Source: RPQJ01 sp963746325 (GTDB lineage: Bacteria > Pseudomonadota > Gammaproteobacteria > Steroidobacterales > Steroidobacteraceae). From it: a stretch of DNA of 64,000 bases. The notes under the pieces were generated by a model, which saw only the letters and a list, made by a program, of their open reading frames with translations, did not search any database and was not told the origin of the DNA. The stretch covers positions 190,278 to 254,277 of the forward strand of contig CAVVBC010000031.1 of NCBI GenBank assembly GCA_963746325.1, written 5' to 3'. Both the position numbers and the translations under genes were made by a program. Shown here piece after piece: positions 17,367-26,769 of the stretch (position 1 is the first letter of the stretch; each line of letters starts with the position of its first letter).

Positions 17367-19895
17367 CTACTGGCAACTCGACAGCCCCTGGATCCACTGC
17401 CGCAGCAGCGCAACCCCCTGCGCATCGACCACCGTGCTGCCGATCGGCGGCATAGCGTCCTGGTCGCGGCGGTTCACCCGCGCCGGCAGCACCGACCGAT
17501 CCGGCTCGCCGGGGGCGATCAGCCGCGCGTTCGCGATTCCGAGCGTTGCGCCGGACGGCGCGACGTTGCAGGCATTCGTCTGGGCCAGCGGCGTTTGCCA
17601 GCGCAGGTCCAGCGTCGATGGCGTGCCGCCATTCGGTCGGTGGCAGTTCGAGCAGTTGGTGTGCAGGTAGGCGCGCGCGCGCTCGACGACCGTGCCCGTC
17701 GTGCCGTGGGGATCGGGCAAGGCGGGCAGCATGCCGGTGACCGGCGGGCTCAGCACGCCGACCGAGTTCAGTGTCGTCACCTGATTTGCGGTCCGGCCGG
17801 TCTGCGGGTAGGTGAAATTCCCGTTCTGCTGCGCGGTCTCGAGGCCAAGGCTGCGACCCGCCGCCGTCGTGTGACACTGCAGGCACTGCGCCTCGCTCGG
17901 ATAGACCCAGGTCTGCGTCCCGAATACACGCGTCTTGCCGTTGGCGACGCGCGTCGCGGCCGTCTGCGCAACGTTCCATTCGTATGTGTAGCCGGCCCAC
18001 TCGCCGTCCGGATGGCGCATGAACAGCCGCGTCTCGATCAGCTGGTTGTCGAGGCGGAAGCTCTTCATGAGCACGGTGCCGATCGGGAACGACCAGTCGC
18101 CGTCCGCGCCCGCGGCGACGGTGTTCGGCGTGGCCGGCGGCAGTCCGATCCAGCGCTCCTTCACCGCGCCGTCTGACCAGAACGGCGCATTCGGCGCGTA
18201 CGGGATCAGGCCCGCCGACGGACGCGTCGGTTGCGCCCGGTCGACGCAGCCGGTGTCGACGAGGTTGGCCGGAATCGTATCGATGCCGCCGCTCGCCGGC
18301 TGCAGCGAGTAGAGCTGGCCGTTGCCGTAGCCGAGTACGAACAGTTCGCCGTCCGGTGCCTCGGCAAATGCAGACGGCTGCTGCGCGGTCGCGATCGCGT
18401 CGGCCGCCCCGAGCACGCGCGCCGCAGTGCCGGGGGTGTGTGCGAACACGCGCCCGGAGGCGAAGTCCGCGAACAGGTACTGCCCGGCGAGCGACCCGAG
18501 CCGGGTGCCGCGGTAAACGAAGCCGCCGGTGATCGACTGGCCGGCGTCGCGCCCGTACTCGACGACCGGCGCGACCAGCGGGTCGCCGTTGGCGCCGACA
18601 TTCGGGCAGTTGGTGCCCGGCTCGTGGCACAGCGAGCCTTCACGCACTCTCCAGCCGAGGTTGGCACCGTTGGTGACGACGTTGACCTCTTCGCGCCTCG
18701 ACTGTCCGACGTCGCCCACCCACAACTCGTCGGTCTGGCGGTCGAAGCTCCACCGCCATGGATTGCGCAGGCCGTACGCGTAGATCTCGGCGCACGGTTG
18801 CGTGCCGGTGCCGGTGCTGCCGCAGCGCGCGTTAGTCGCCCACCGGTTGCTGCCCGGGATCACGTAGCCTGTCGTCGTCCCGACGTCGATCCGCAGCATC
18901 TTGCCGAACAGCACGTTGAGGTTCTGCGCATTATTCTGCGGATCCCCGCCGCCGCCGCCGTCGCCGGTGCCGATATAGAGGTAGCCGTCGGGCCCGAACG
19001 CGAGCTGGCCGCCGTTGTGATTCGAGTCGGGCTGGTTCTTGGTCAGTGTCAGCAGGCGTTCTTCGGTGCCTGCATCGAGCGTTGAGCCGCCATTCGTCGA
19101 GCGGAAGCGCGCGACGATCAGCTGGTTGCCGCTTGCCGTCGAGGTGTAAAAGACGAACGCATGCGGCACCGTCGGCCAGTTCGGATGGAACGCGAACCCG
19201 AGCAGCCCGCGTTCGCCGCCGCTGGTCACGCGCGCGGTCAGGTCGAGGTAGGTCTGCACCTGCGCCGCCTGGGCGCCCGGATCGTTCGGAAACGTGCGGA
19301 TCACGCCGCCCTGCTGCACCACGAACCAGCGGCTGGTGTCGCGCGGCGCCTGGTACAGGCCGACCGGGGACGAGAAGGACAGGTTGGCGAACGCCCGGAC
19401 CAACTGCAGCCCGGAGCCCGCGGTCGGGCGTGCGGGTGCGATGCAGGTCGTGTTCAGCGGACGCGAATCCAGACCGGAAGCCGGCGGATTCGCCGGCGTC
19501 GTGACGGTCGCTGTATTCGAATCGCCGGAGACATTGGCCGGGGCCGCCGCGTCGAACGCACGCACGGCGTAGGTGTATTGCGTGCCAGCCACGACGGTGG
19601 TGTCGGCGTGGGTCGTCGTCGGTGCATTCACCGTCGCGATCTGCGCACCGCCGCGGTACACGCGATAGCCCGCCAGGCCACTGCCACCCGCGTCGGTCGA
19701 TGCGTTCCACTGCAGATCGACCCGGGTCTGACTCGCTGCGGTGGCACTCAAGCCCGCTGGCACCGTCGGCGCGGTCGTGTCTGCCGGCGGGTTCGAGCCG
19801 CCACCATCACTACCGCCGCCGCCGCAAGCGGCCAGCCACACGGACAAGCCCAAGCCCAACAACGACTGCGCGCTTCGGGTGAGATGTTTGTTCAT
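17367..19895 (-). CDS. Lipoprotein with FN3, sugar-dehydrogenase propeller and di-heme cytochrome tail
   Basis: 842 residues. The signal peptide has lipobox LAAC (Cys 24), followed by a Gly-rich linker and a fibronectin III domain (about 38-125). A glucose/sorbosone-dehydrogenase-type beta-propeller covers about 150-520 (RGLLGFAFHPNW, YLYIGTGDGGGGGDP, VGDVGQSRREEVNVV). A C-terminal region has two heme c motifs, CLQCH and CSNCH. Family knowledge suggests PQQ-dependent periplasmic or surface oxidation of a sugar or alcohol, with electrons passed to the fused hemes. The ATG at 19895 is chosen because it starts the signal peptide. The open frame upstream of it has no signal. Substrate unknown. 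Confidence 0.82.
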   Translation of the reverse strand: MNKHLTRSAQSLLGLGLSVWLAACGGGGSDGGGSNPPADTTAPTVPAGLSATAASQTRVDLQWNASTDAGGSGLAGYRVYRGGAQIATVNAPTTTHADTTVVAGTQYTYAVRAFDAAAPANVSGDSNTATVTTPANPPASGLDSRPLNTTCIAPARPTAGSGLQLVRAFANLSFSSPVGLYQAPRDTSRWFVVQQGGVIRTFPNDPGAQAAQVQTYLDLTARVTSGGERGLLGFAFHPNWPTVPHAFVFYTSTASGNQLIVARFRSTNGGSTLDAGTEERLLTLTKNQPDSNHNGGQLAFGPDGYLYIGTGDGGGGGDPQNNAQNLNVLFGKMLRIDVGTTTGYVIPGSNRWATNARCGSTGTGTQPCAEIYAYGLRNPWRWSFDRQTDELWVGDVGQSRREEVNVVTNGANLGWRVREGSLCHEPGTNCPNVGANGDPLVAPVVEYGRDAGQSITGGFVYRGTRLGSLAGQYLFADFASGRVFAHTPGTAARVLGAADAIATAQQPSAFAEAPDGELFVLGYGNGQLYSLQPASGGIDTIPANLVDTGCVDRAQPTRPSAGLIPYAPNAPFWSDGAVKERWIGLPPATPNTVAAGADGDWSFPIGTVLMKSFRLDNQLIETRLFMRHPDGEWAGYTYEWNVAQTAATRVANGKTRVFGTQTWVYPSEAQCLQCHTTAAGRSLGLETAQQNGNFTYPQTGRTANQVTTLNSVGVLSPPVTGMLPALPDPHGTTGTVVERARAYLHTNCSNCHRPNGGTPSTLDLRWQTPLAQTNACNVAPSGATLGIANARLIAPGEPDRSVLPARVNRRDQDAMPPIGSTVVDAQGVALLRQWIQGLSSCQ

Positions 19896-20032
19896 GGGCT
19901 GCCAGTATGGACGAATCGGGCTGGGCATCGACACCCAATGGCTGGACCGAACCGTCAGTGTTGTTCGTACAGCGTCGTTCGAACAGTTTGTCCTGGTGAC
20001 TTGCGCAGGCCAGCGCACGCCTGGCACTGGAA

Positions 20033-22054
20033 CTAGCTCGATCGAATGCGCGCCGCAACGGCGTCGAAGCCGCGCGCGGCGGCAGCATCGGCCGCGGCAA
20101 CGCCGTCACGGTTGCGCAGCGTCTTCTTCGCGCCAGCCCGCAGCAGCAGGTCGACCACGTCGCTCGCGCCCGCCTGGCCCGCGAGAATCAGCGCGGTATC
20201 ACCGAAGGTGTTCTGCGCATCCAGTCCCACCTTCAGCGCGACCAGCTTGCGCACGATCGCGGCATGGTTGCCGCGAGCTGCGAGCATCAGGAGCGTGTCG
20301 CCGGAGCCACTGCGTGCCCGCACGTCCGCGTCCGCGCGCAGCAATCTCTCGAATGCCGCATCGTTGCCACGTGCCGCCGCGCAGGCGACCGGGGTTATGC
20401 CGTCGGCGGAGGCCGCGTCGACCTTGGCTCCCGCATCCAGCAGCAGCGCAAGGACTGCGGTGTCGTCGCGGCAGGCGGCATGCCACAGCGCGGTGTGTCC
20501 AGCGCTGTCTGGCGTTTCGGGCCCGGCACCCGATCGCAGCAACAACGACACCGTGGCCGCATCGCCACGCAATGTCGCGAGGATCAACGGCGCGTCGTCA
20601 CCTTTGCCGGTCTCGACCTTCGCTCCGTGCGCCAGCAGCATCTGCATGATGTCGGCATCGCCCCGGCGAGCTGCCGCCGTGAAGGGCGGGCTGTCGTTGG
20701 CGCCATGCTCGTTCGGGCCGGCTCCGCGCGCGAGCAGCACCTGCACGATTTCCTTGCGCCCCTGGCTGACGGCGACGCCAAGCGGCGTGTGCCCCGCGCG
20801 GTCCGGTCGCGTCGGCGAAGCTCCCGCATCGAGCAGGGCCCCGACCGTAGCGGGCGATGACGTGGCGATGGCGACGTGCAGCGCTGGCTGGCCGGTCGAG
20901 GTCGTTGCTTCTGGATCGCCGCCTCGCGCCAGTACGGACTTCAGCAGGGCCGGATCGCTGCGACTTGCGGCCAGCGTCACGTCGGGCCAGCCGGCGTAGG
21001 CATCGCCTGCCGGCGATCGCATTATCGGACCTGATGGCCGCGCGCCGGAAGCATTGCCGGTGTTGCGCCGACGCGCGGGCTGCGCGCCTTGCTGGACCAG
21101 GTAGCTGGTGACAGCGTCCTGCTTCGATTGCACCGAGTAGTCCACGGCGCTCCAGCCACCGACATTGCGCAACTTCGGATCGAGCCCGGCAGCCACCAGC
21201 CGCTCGGTCTGCGCCATGCGACCGCGGCGGGCCGCATAGAAAAGGGCGGAGTTACCCAACGCGTCGACAGTGGTCACCTTGCTCTGGGATTGCAGCAGCA
21301 CGTCCAGGGCGTCCGCGCGTTCAGCCGTCGCAGCCAGCATCAAGGGCGTGATGCCCTGCGCGTCGACGGCATCGACCCGGGCATCGTGTGTGACCAGCCA
21401 GCGCACGGAATCGGCGGCGCCCGACTCGGCTGCGTGATGCAGCACCGAACGATCGAATGCGTCGCTGGCGTCCTGCGGCAGGAGCGGCCAGAGGGCGGCC
21501 AGCGTGTCGACGTCACTGCGACGTGCCGCAGTGATGGTCATCGACAAGGCCAGCGCGGGATCCGTTGCCAGGGCACGTGGATCCACCTGCAGTGGCAACT
21601 GGCCTGCCTGCAGCAAGCGAGCCGCATCGGCGTGCCCGGAGGCTGCGGCCTTTGCCAGCCAGGTGCGTGCCGCTGCGTCGTCGGCGGGTGTGGCGTGCGC
21701 CGCCAGCGCAGCCAGCGCGTACGCTGCGCGTGGCTCGCCTTTGGTAGCCGCGGTCGTGAAGAGCGTCCGCGCGTGTTCGGCGTCCTCGGCGACACCGAGG
21801 CCGGCCAGGTACATTGTGCCGAGCAGGTACTGCGCGCGTGGATCTGCGGCGATCGGGTTAGCGGCAAGGCGCCCGGCCGCATCTGCAAACTGCTTGAGAC
21901 GCAGTGCGCTTTTTGCGGGCTCGAGCACGTCAGGCGCGGCGAACCCTGTAGCAGCGGCTGCCGCAGCCGTCACTGCACCAGGCGGCCCGATCACGCCGAT
22001 AAGCGCGATAGCCGTCGCAGCGACACGAGCTACGGCACTGTCATGCCGTCCCAT
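20033..22054 (-). CDS. Secreted Sel1/ankyrin-repeat protein
   Basis: 673 residues. An N-terminal signal-like hydrophobic stretch (about 8-35) is followed by Sel1-type repeats (YLLGTMYLAGLGVAEDAEHA, about 75-150). A long run of ankyrin repeats then reaches the C-terminus, with consensus pieces such as GITPLMLAATA, GHTPLGVAVSQGR and GHTALWHAACR. It is a protein-interaction scaffold with no enzymatic motif. It overlaps the Fe-S/flavin oxidoreductase gene by 14 bases on the same strand and is probably co-transcribed with it. Partner unknown. Confidence 0.85.
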   Translation of the reverse strand: MGRHDSAVARVAATAIALIGVIGPPGAVTAAAAAATGFAAPDVLEPAKSALRLKQFADAAGRLAANPIAADPRAQYLLGTMYLAGLGVAEDAEHARTLFTTAATKGEPRAAYALAALAAHATPADDAAARTWLAKAAASGHADAARLLQAGQLPLQVDPRALATDPALALSMTITAARRSDVDTLAALWPLLPQDASDAFDRSVLHHAAESGAADSVRWLVTHDARVDAVDAQGITPLMLAATAERADALDVLLQSQSKVTTVDALGNSALFYAARRGRMAQTERLVAAGLDPKLRNVGGWSAVDYSVQSKQDAVTSYLVQQGAQPARRRNTGNASGARPSGPIMRSPAGDAYAGWPDVTLAASRSDPALLKSVLARGGDPEATTSTGQPALHVAIATSSPATVGALLDAGASPTRPDRAGHTPLGVAVSQGRKEIVQVLLARGAGPNEHGANDSPPFTAAARRGDADIMQMLLAHGAKVETGKGDDAPLILATLRGDAATVSLLLRSGAGPETPDSAGHTALWHAACRDDTAVLALLLDAGAKVDAASADGITPVACAAARGNDAAFERLLRADADVRARSGSGDTLLMLAARGNHAAIVRKLVALKVGLDAQNTFGDTALILAGQAGASDVVDLLLRAGAKKTLRNRDGVAAADAAAARGFDAVAARIRSS

Positions 22055-23351
22055 ACTTCGTCTCCACGTGAATCCCCACTCGCCGCAGGAAGTCTGACGG
22101 CAGGATCCCCCCGGCGCTGACGATCACTGCCTCGTTCGGCAAGATCAGGTGCCCGTCGTGCGTGCGCAGCAGGACGCGTTCTTTCTCGATGCGCTCGACG
22201 TGAGAATTGAGCAGCACCTGCAGTTGTCCGGCACGTTCGGCTGCGGCGATCCGTTCGCGGTTGCGCGGCTTGGCGCGAGCGAATGCATCTCCGCGATAGG
22301 AAAGTGTCACGTGCCCGCCAGCTTCCGACACGCTGGCAGCTGCCTCGAGGGCGCTGTCGCCGCCGCCCACGACGATGACGCGCTGTCCACGATATTGCTC
22401 GGCATCGATCAGCCGGTAGACGACTTTGGGCAGGTCCTCGCCTGGCACATCGAGCTTGCGCGGCGTACCCCGCCGGCCGATCGCGAGCAGTACATTCGCC
22501 GCCCGGTACTCCGCGAGCGACGTGCGCACGATGAAGCCTCGATCGCCATCGCGGTCGACGCTGTCTACGCGTTCCCGGTACCGCATGTTGCCGGCCACGC
22601 CGGTCTTGCTTTCGATTCCCTGCCAGAACGCAAGAAGTTCTTCCTTGGACGTCTGGCGGAAGCTGACCTTGCCCACCAAGGGAATCTCGGCCGGTTGCGT
22701 CATCACGAGCTTGGCGCGCGGATACTGGAACACGCAGCCGCCGAGGCTCTCCTGCTCGATCGTCACGAACTGCATCGCATGCGACTTGGCGGCCAGGCTG
22801 GCCGCAAATCCGGCCGGGCCCGCACCGACGATCAGGAGGTCGAGTTGCCCGGGAGCGGTGGTGCGGCGTCTGCCATGGATCGCGTCGACTGCCTGTCGAC
22901 CCTGCGCGAGCGCATTGCGAATGAGTCCCATTCCTCCGAGTTCGCCTGCAACGAAGAGTCCTGGCACCGTCGACTCGAACTCCGCGCTGAGCAAAGGAAT
23001 CTCCACGCCGCGGCGTTCGGTGCCGAAAACCAGCGTGATTGCATCGGCCGGACACGCGGCGCGGCAGGCACCGTGCCCGATGCAGTCTGTCGGACCCACC
23101 AGCTGCGCCTTGCCACCAATCAGGCCGAGGACGTGGTGTTCCGGGTGTTCCGGGCAGGCTTTTACGCAGGATCCGCAGCCGATGCAGCGGACGGGGTCGA
23201 TGACGGGGTGCAGGGACGAGGGATCGAGCAGGCCCGCGGCAACGGACTGCTCCTGCACGTTGCGGCTCGCATCCTCCTTGCGCCTGCGCCGGATGAGGTA
23301 CCAGCCCCAGATCAGCGCGAGCGGCAACAGGTAGACGGCGAGCAAAGACAT
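22041..23351 (-). CDS. Membrane-anchored 4Fe-4S / FAD-NAD(P) oxidoreductase
   Basis: 436 residues. One N-terminal membrane segment (about 2-20) is followed by a ferredoxin-like domain with CIGCGSCVKACP (complete) and CIGHGACRAACP, in which the second cysteine is replaced by histidine. A thioredoxin-reductase-like module follows, with FAD site LLIVGAGPAGFAAS and NAD(P) site VIVVGGGDSALEAA. It could move electrons between NAD(P)H or ferredoxin and the membrane. It is divergent from the TPR/cytochrome genes across a 202-base spacer. The ATG at 23351 is chosen because it starts the anchor helix. Direction of electron flow unknown. Confidence 0.85.
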   Translation of the reverse strand: MSLLAVYLLPLALIWGWYLIRRRRKEDASRNVQEQSVAAGLLDPSSLHPVIDPVRCIGCGSCVKACPEHPEHHVLGLIGGKAQLVGPTDCIGHGACRAACPADAITLVFGTERRGVEIPLLSAEFESTVPGLFVAGELGGMGLIRNALAQGRQAVDAIHGRRRTTAPGQLDLLIVGAGPAGFAASLAAKSHAMQFVTIEQESLGGCVFQYPRAKLVMTQPAEIPLVGKVSFRQTSKEELLAFWQGIESKTGVAGNMRYRERVDSVDRDGDRGFIVRTSLAEYRAANVLLAIGRRGTPRKLDVPGEDLPKVVYRLIDAEQYRGQRVIVVGGGDSALEAAASVSEAGGHVTLSYRGDAFARAKPRNRERIAAAERAGQLQVLLNSHVERIEKERVLLRTHDGHLILPNEAVIVSAGGILPSDFLRRVGIHVETKYGTA

Positions 23352-23553
23352 CGATGTTGAGCCTGTAAACGTCGGGGCAAGCGGGTCTACGCAAGTGGTG
23401 ACGATAGCGGGTGGGGCGAGCCTCGCATCCCGCACGGCGGCACGGTGTCGACTGGTTCACGTTTACACCAACAAACCGTCCGGTTCGGTGTCACTCACCA
23501 TCCTGCCTCGCTATGGTCGCCTCTGCGGTCGACCGCGACTGGATGGAGAGAAG

Positions 23554-24198
23554 ATGCAAAAGAGAAATACGGTGCTGATCGCGCTGACGGTTTTTGGTCT
23601 GGGAATTTTCGTTGGCAAGGGACTGCCCGTATTCGGAACCGCCGGCACCAAAGGCATGATCGAGACCGCCGACGCAATGGCGGCGGCGATGCCGCCCGGA
23701 CACTCGCAGCTCGCAGACCGTGGTCTGGGCGATGCCGTGATGTCGACACTGCAGATGAGCGTCGCGACCACAGGGAATGCAGCGACGGGCCTGCCCGTCG
23801 CCGGAGCACGCGCCGAGCCGACGGGCCTGGTCGCGCAGGCGGACCAATTGCGGCGCGAGCGAAAATTCAAGGAAGCCGTCGAAGTCTATCGTCGCGCCGT
23901 GGCAGCAGGCGGCATGGATGCGGACTCGTGGGCTGACTACGCCGATGCACTGGCATCGACCGGATCGGGCCTGCGTGGAGCGCCGGCGGATGCGCTGGCA
24001 AAGGCACTTGCGCTCGAGCCGAGGCATCCGAAAGCACTTTGGCTCAAGGCCAGTCTCGAGCACGAAGAGCATCGCTACCGCGACGCCGTCAATACCTGGC
24101 GCAACCTGCTGGCCGTCGTGCCGAAGGATTCGTCCGACGCCCGCATCATCGAAGCCAACATCGTCGAAGCGACGCGGCTTGCTGCCAGCCAGGGCTGA
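23554..24198 (+). CDS. Membrane-anchored TPR protein of the cytochrome locus
   Basis: 214 residues: an N-terminal membrane helix (TVLIALTVFGLGIFVGKG), then TPR-like helices from about residue 95 (ADQLRRERKFKEAVEVYRRA, LALEPRHPKALWLKASLEHE). It resembles the TPR part of cytochrome c maturation factor CcmI/CycH, which presents apocytochromes to the heme-lyase, but has no other Ccm feature. GGAGAG precedes the ATG at 23554. It is followed after 2 bases by the cytochrome b-like gene and then by the multiheme cytochromes, so a role in assembling or docking them is plausible inference. Confidence 0.75.
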   Translation: MQKRNTVLIALTVFGLGIFVGKGLPVFGTAGTKGMIETADAMAAAMPPGHSQLADRGLGDAVMSTLQMSVATTGNAATGLPVAGARAEPTGLVAQADQLRRERKFKEAVEVYRRAVAAGGMDADSWADYADALASTGSGLRGAPADALAKALALEPRHPKALWLKASLEHEEHRYRDAVNTWRNLLAVVPKDSSDARIIEANIVEATRLAASQG

Positions 24199-24200
24199 AG

Positions 24201-25175
24201 ATGCCAGCGCAAAGTATTCGTCGCGAGCGACCTGACGCAGTCAGCGTCGCCGATGCGCCACGCGTCATGCCGGCGACCACCCACGTTGGCACCGCCGGCC
24301 CGCGCGTCGAACCGTTGCGTGCGACAGTCGCCTCGAACGCGACGAACCGTCGCCGGTTCCTCACGCCCGCCGGGATCTACTTCGTGGCGGTCCTCGCGGC
24401 GATGGCCTTTGGCATCAATCTGCCTTCGTCTGACTACCTCTCGCCGCAGTCCGGCCTGGGCTACGCACTCGGCATCGTGGGGGGCAGCTTGATGTTGCTG
24501 CTGCTGCTGTATCCGGTGCGCAAGCGCATGCCGCGCGCACGCTACGTCGGGTCCACGCGGGCATGGTTCAGGTTGCACATGACGCTCGGGATCCTCGGGC
24601 CCGCGCTCATCCTGTTTCATTCCAATTTCAGCCTGGGCGCGACCAATAGCAACGTGGCGCTGGTCTGCATGCTGATCGTCTCGGGCAGCGGCTTGTTCGG
24701 CCGCTACTTTTACCGACATATCCATGTCGAGCTGAACGGGCGGGAGACCACCCTCGACGAGTTGCGGGAGTTCTCGAGCCGGCTGCAGCTGACCTCGACC
24801 GTGTCTTTCCTGCCCGCGCTGGCACGGCGAATCGACGAGGAACAGGCAGTGATCGAGCGCCGCTTTGCCGCGACCCCGCTGCTGTTGCGGCCAGTCCTAG
24901 GCGCGATGTGGGCCGTCGGTGCGCGCCGTCGCCTGCGGCGCGCCGTCCGCGATGCGGTGGCCAAGGGAGCCGATCGTCGTCGCGACCCCACCCGTGACTC
25001 ACTGCAGACAATCGCCTATCGCTACATCGACGATCGGATCAGCGCAGCGCGGCGGGTGCTGGAATTCCGCGCCTTCCAGGCGCTGTTCTCGCTGTGGCAC
25101 GCCCTGCACATGCCGCTCTTCTTCATGCTCATCATTACCGGGATCGTGCATGTGGTCGCGGTACACCTCTACTGA
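24201..25175 (+). CDS. Cytochrome b-like multi-pass membrane protein
   Basis: 324 residues with about five hydrophobic segments. Helix pairs carry spaced histidines, RLHMTLGILGPALILFHSNF and WHALHMPLFF followed by GIVHVVAVHLY. These are compatible with bis-histidine heme b ligation as in quinol-oxidising cytochromes b. The middle region (about 180-290) is charged and probably cytoplasmic or periplasmic. It has no close named family that I recognise. It starts 2 bases after the TPR gene and ends just before the 21-heme cytochrome, so the three are one operon. It is a candidate quinol entry point for the electron chain. Confidence 0.7.
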   Translation: MPAQSIRRERPDAVSVADAPRVMPATTHVGTAGPRVEPLRATVASNATNRRRFLTPAGIYFVAVLAAMAFGINLPSSDYLSPQSGLGYALGIVGGSLMLLLLLYPVRKRMPRARYVGSTRAWFRLHMTLGILGPALILFHSNFSLGATNSNVALVCMLIVSGSGLFGRYFYRHIHVELNGRETTLDELREFSSRLQLTSTVSFLPALARRIDEEQAVIERRFAATPLLLRPVLGAMWAVGARRRLRRAVRDAVAKGADRRRDPTRDSLQTIAYRYIDDRISAARRVLEFRAFQALFSLWHALHMPLFFMLIITGIVHVVAVHLY

Positions 25176-25188
25176 CGTACTCGCCTGC

Positions 25189-26754
25189 ATGCTCCGCTGG
25201 CGCAGTGCCTGTCGTCTCCTGATCGCGATCCTCGGGCTCACGATGCTGCCCCTGGCTGCCGTCGCGACGAATCTCGAGACACTGTTGATGCCGGGGCCGG
25301 TCATCGCAGGTCACGCGAAATACGAGCAGGAATGCTCGCGCTGTCACGATCGCGCGGATCGCTCGCGGCAGGCAGCCCTTTGCCGCACCTGTCATGAGCC
25401 CATTGCTGCCGACATTGCCCAGCACAAGGGATTCCATGGCCGGTTGCCGGGGGCGGAAACTGCGCAATGCAGCGCGTGCCACGCCGAGCACAAGGGTCGC
25501 CAGGCCGACGTCGTCAAGCTCGAGCAGGCTTCCTTCCCGCATGCGCAGACCGACTTCCCGCTGCAGGGAGCGCATGCGACGGTGGCGTGCGCGAGCTGTC
25601 ACCAGACGGGCAAGAAGCATCGGGAGGCGCCTTCGGCGTGCGTCGATTGCCATAAGAAGGAAGAGCCGCACGAAGGCAAACTCGGGCGCGATTGCGCCAG
25701 CTGCCACGAGTCCGGCAGCTGGACACGCGTGCGATTCGATCACGCGAAGACCAAGTTCGCGCTGACCGGCAAGCACCAGCAGGCGACGTGCGCGGCCTGC
25801 CACCTGGGCAACCGTTACAAGGATACGCCGGTGCAGTGCGCGTCTTGCCACGTACCGGACGACGCCCATGCCGGAGCCCGCGGTCCTGCATGTGGCGAGT
25901 GTCACCAGACGACCGGATGGTCGGGCACCAAGTACGACCACCTGAAAGCCACCGGATTCGCCCTGGCCGGAGCCCACTCTGCGCTCGACTGCAGGACGTG
26001 CCACAAGACCGCGAACTACAAGGACCCGTTGCCCAGGGATTGCGCCGGCTGTCACCGCAGCGACGAACCACACGCTACCCGCTTTGGCGCCGCCTGCGAA
26101 AAGTGCCATGGGGCAAGTGCGTGGAAGCCGTCGAGTTTCGAGCACACGCGGGACGGCAAGTTCGAATTGCTCGGCGCACACCAGAAGCTGGACTGCCACG
26201 TCTGCCACACGGCCGTCGTCGCCAACCAGAAGCTAGGCGCTGAATGTGCCGGGTGCCACCGGGGAGACGATGTGCATGCCGGCAAGCTGGGCACCGACTG
26301 CGCGCAGTGCCACGGCGTCGAGACCTGGCGTGGCCACCTGCAGTTCGATCACGACTTCTCCACGTTCCCGCTGGTCGGGCTGCACGTCGCCGTTCCGTGC
26401 TTCGCTTGCCATCGTTCCGCGACGTTCAAGGAAGCGCGGCAGGCGTGCGTCGACTGCCACCAGGCGGACGATCGCCACAAGGGCTCGCTCGGCCGGGACT
26501 GCGAAGCCTGCCATTCAGCGAACGGCTGGAACCTGTGGCAATTCGATCACGGCAAGTCCACGAAATTCCCGCTGACCGGGGCGCATGCCAAGGCCACCTG
26601 CGAAGGCTGCCACAAGCAACCCCCGCACGTGGCGAAGCCGTCCCAGGACTGCGCGACCTGTCATGCCGAGGACGATGTGCATCTCGGCCAGTACGGCCGT
26701 CAATGCCAGCGCTGCCACGTGACCACCACTTTCAAGGCCGCGCGGCTGCAGTAG
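25189..26754 (+). CDS. Periplasmic 21-heme c-type cytochrome
   Basis: 521 residues with a signal peptide (about 1-25) and 21 CXXCH motifs. After three N-terminal hemes the chain has six modules of about 70 residues, each opening with an F-x-L-x-G-x-H element (FPLQGAH, FALTGKH, FALAGAH, FELLGAH, FPLVGLH, FPLTGAH) and each holding three hemes. The seven triplets give 21. Many modules also have DDxHxGxxG, a likely source of distal histidines. I chose the ATG at 25189 for its signal peptide. An ATG at 25150 would overlap the previous gene by 26 bases. No lipobox is seen, so it is probably periplasmic or exported, and it precedes the giant cytochrome. Confidence 0.9.
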   Translation: MLRWRSACRLLIAILGLTMLPLAAVATNLETLLMPGPVIAGHAKYEQECSRCHDRADRSRQAALCRTCHEPIAADIAQHKGFHGRLPGAETAQCSACHAEHKGRQADVVKLEQASFPHAQTDFPLQGAHATVACASCHQTGKKHREAPSACVDCHKKEEPHEGKLGRDCASCHESGSWTRVRFDHAKTKFALTGKHQQATCAACHLGNRYKDTPVQCASCHVPDDAHAGARGPACGECHQTTGWSGTKYDHLKATGFALAGAHSALDCRTCHKTANYKDPLPRDCAGCHRSDEPHATRFGAACEKCHGASAWKPSSFEHTRDGKFELLGAHQKLDCHVCHTAVVANQKLGAECAGCHRGDDVHAGKLGTDCAQCHGVETWRGHLQFDHDFSTFPLVGLHVAVPCFACHRSATFKEARQACVDCHQADDRHKGSLGRDCEACHSANGWNLWQFDHGKSTKFPLTGAHAKATCEGCHKQPPHVAKPSQDCATCHAEDDVHLGQYGRQCQRCHVTTTFKAARLQ

Positions 26755-26769
26755 GAAAGAGAGGCGACT

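Noticed and set aside
23364..23467. TGTAAACG and CGTTTACA facing each other in the divergent spacer before the cytochrome operon
   Set aside because: An 8-base match over about 90 bases is expected by chance fairly often in a 200-base region; not enough to call an operator.
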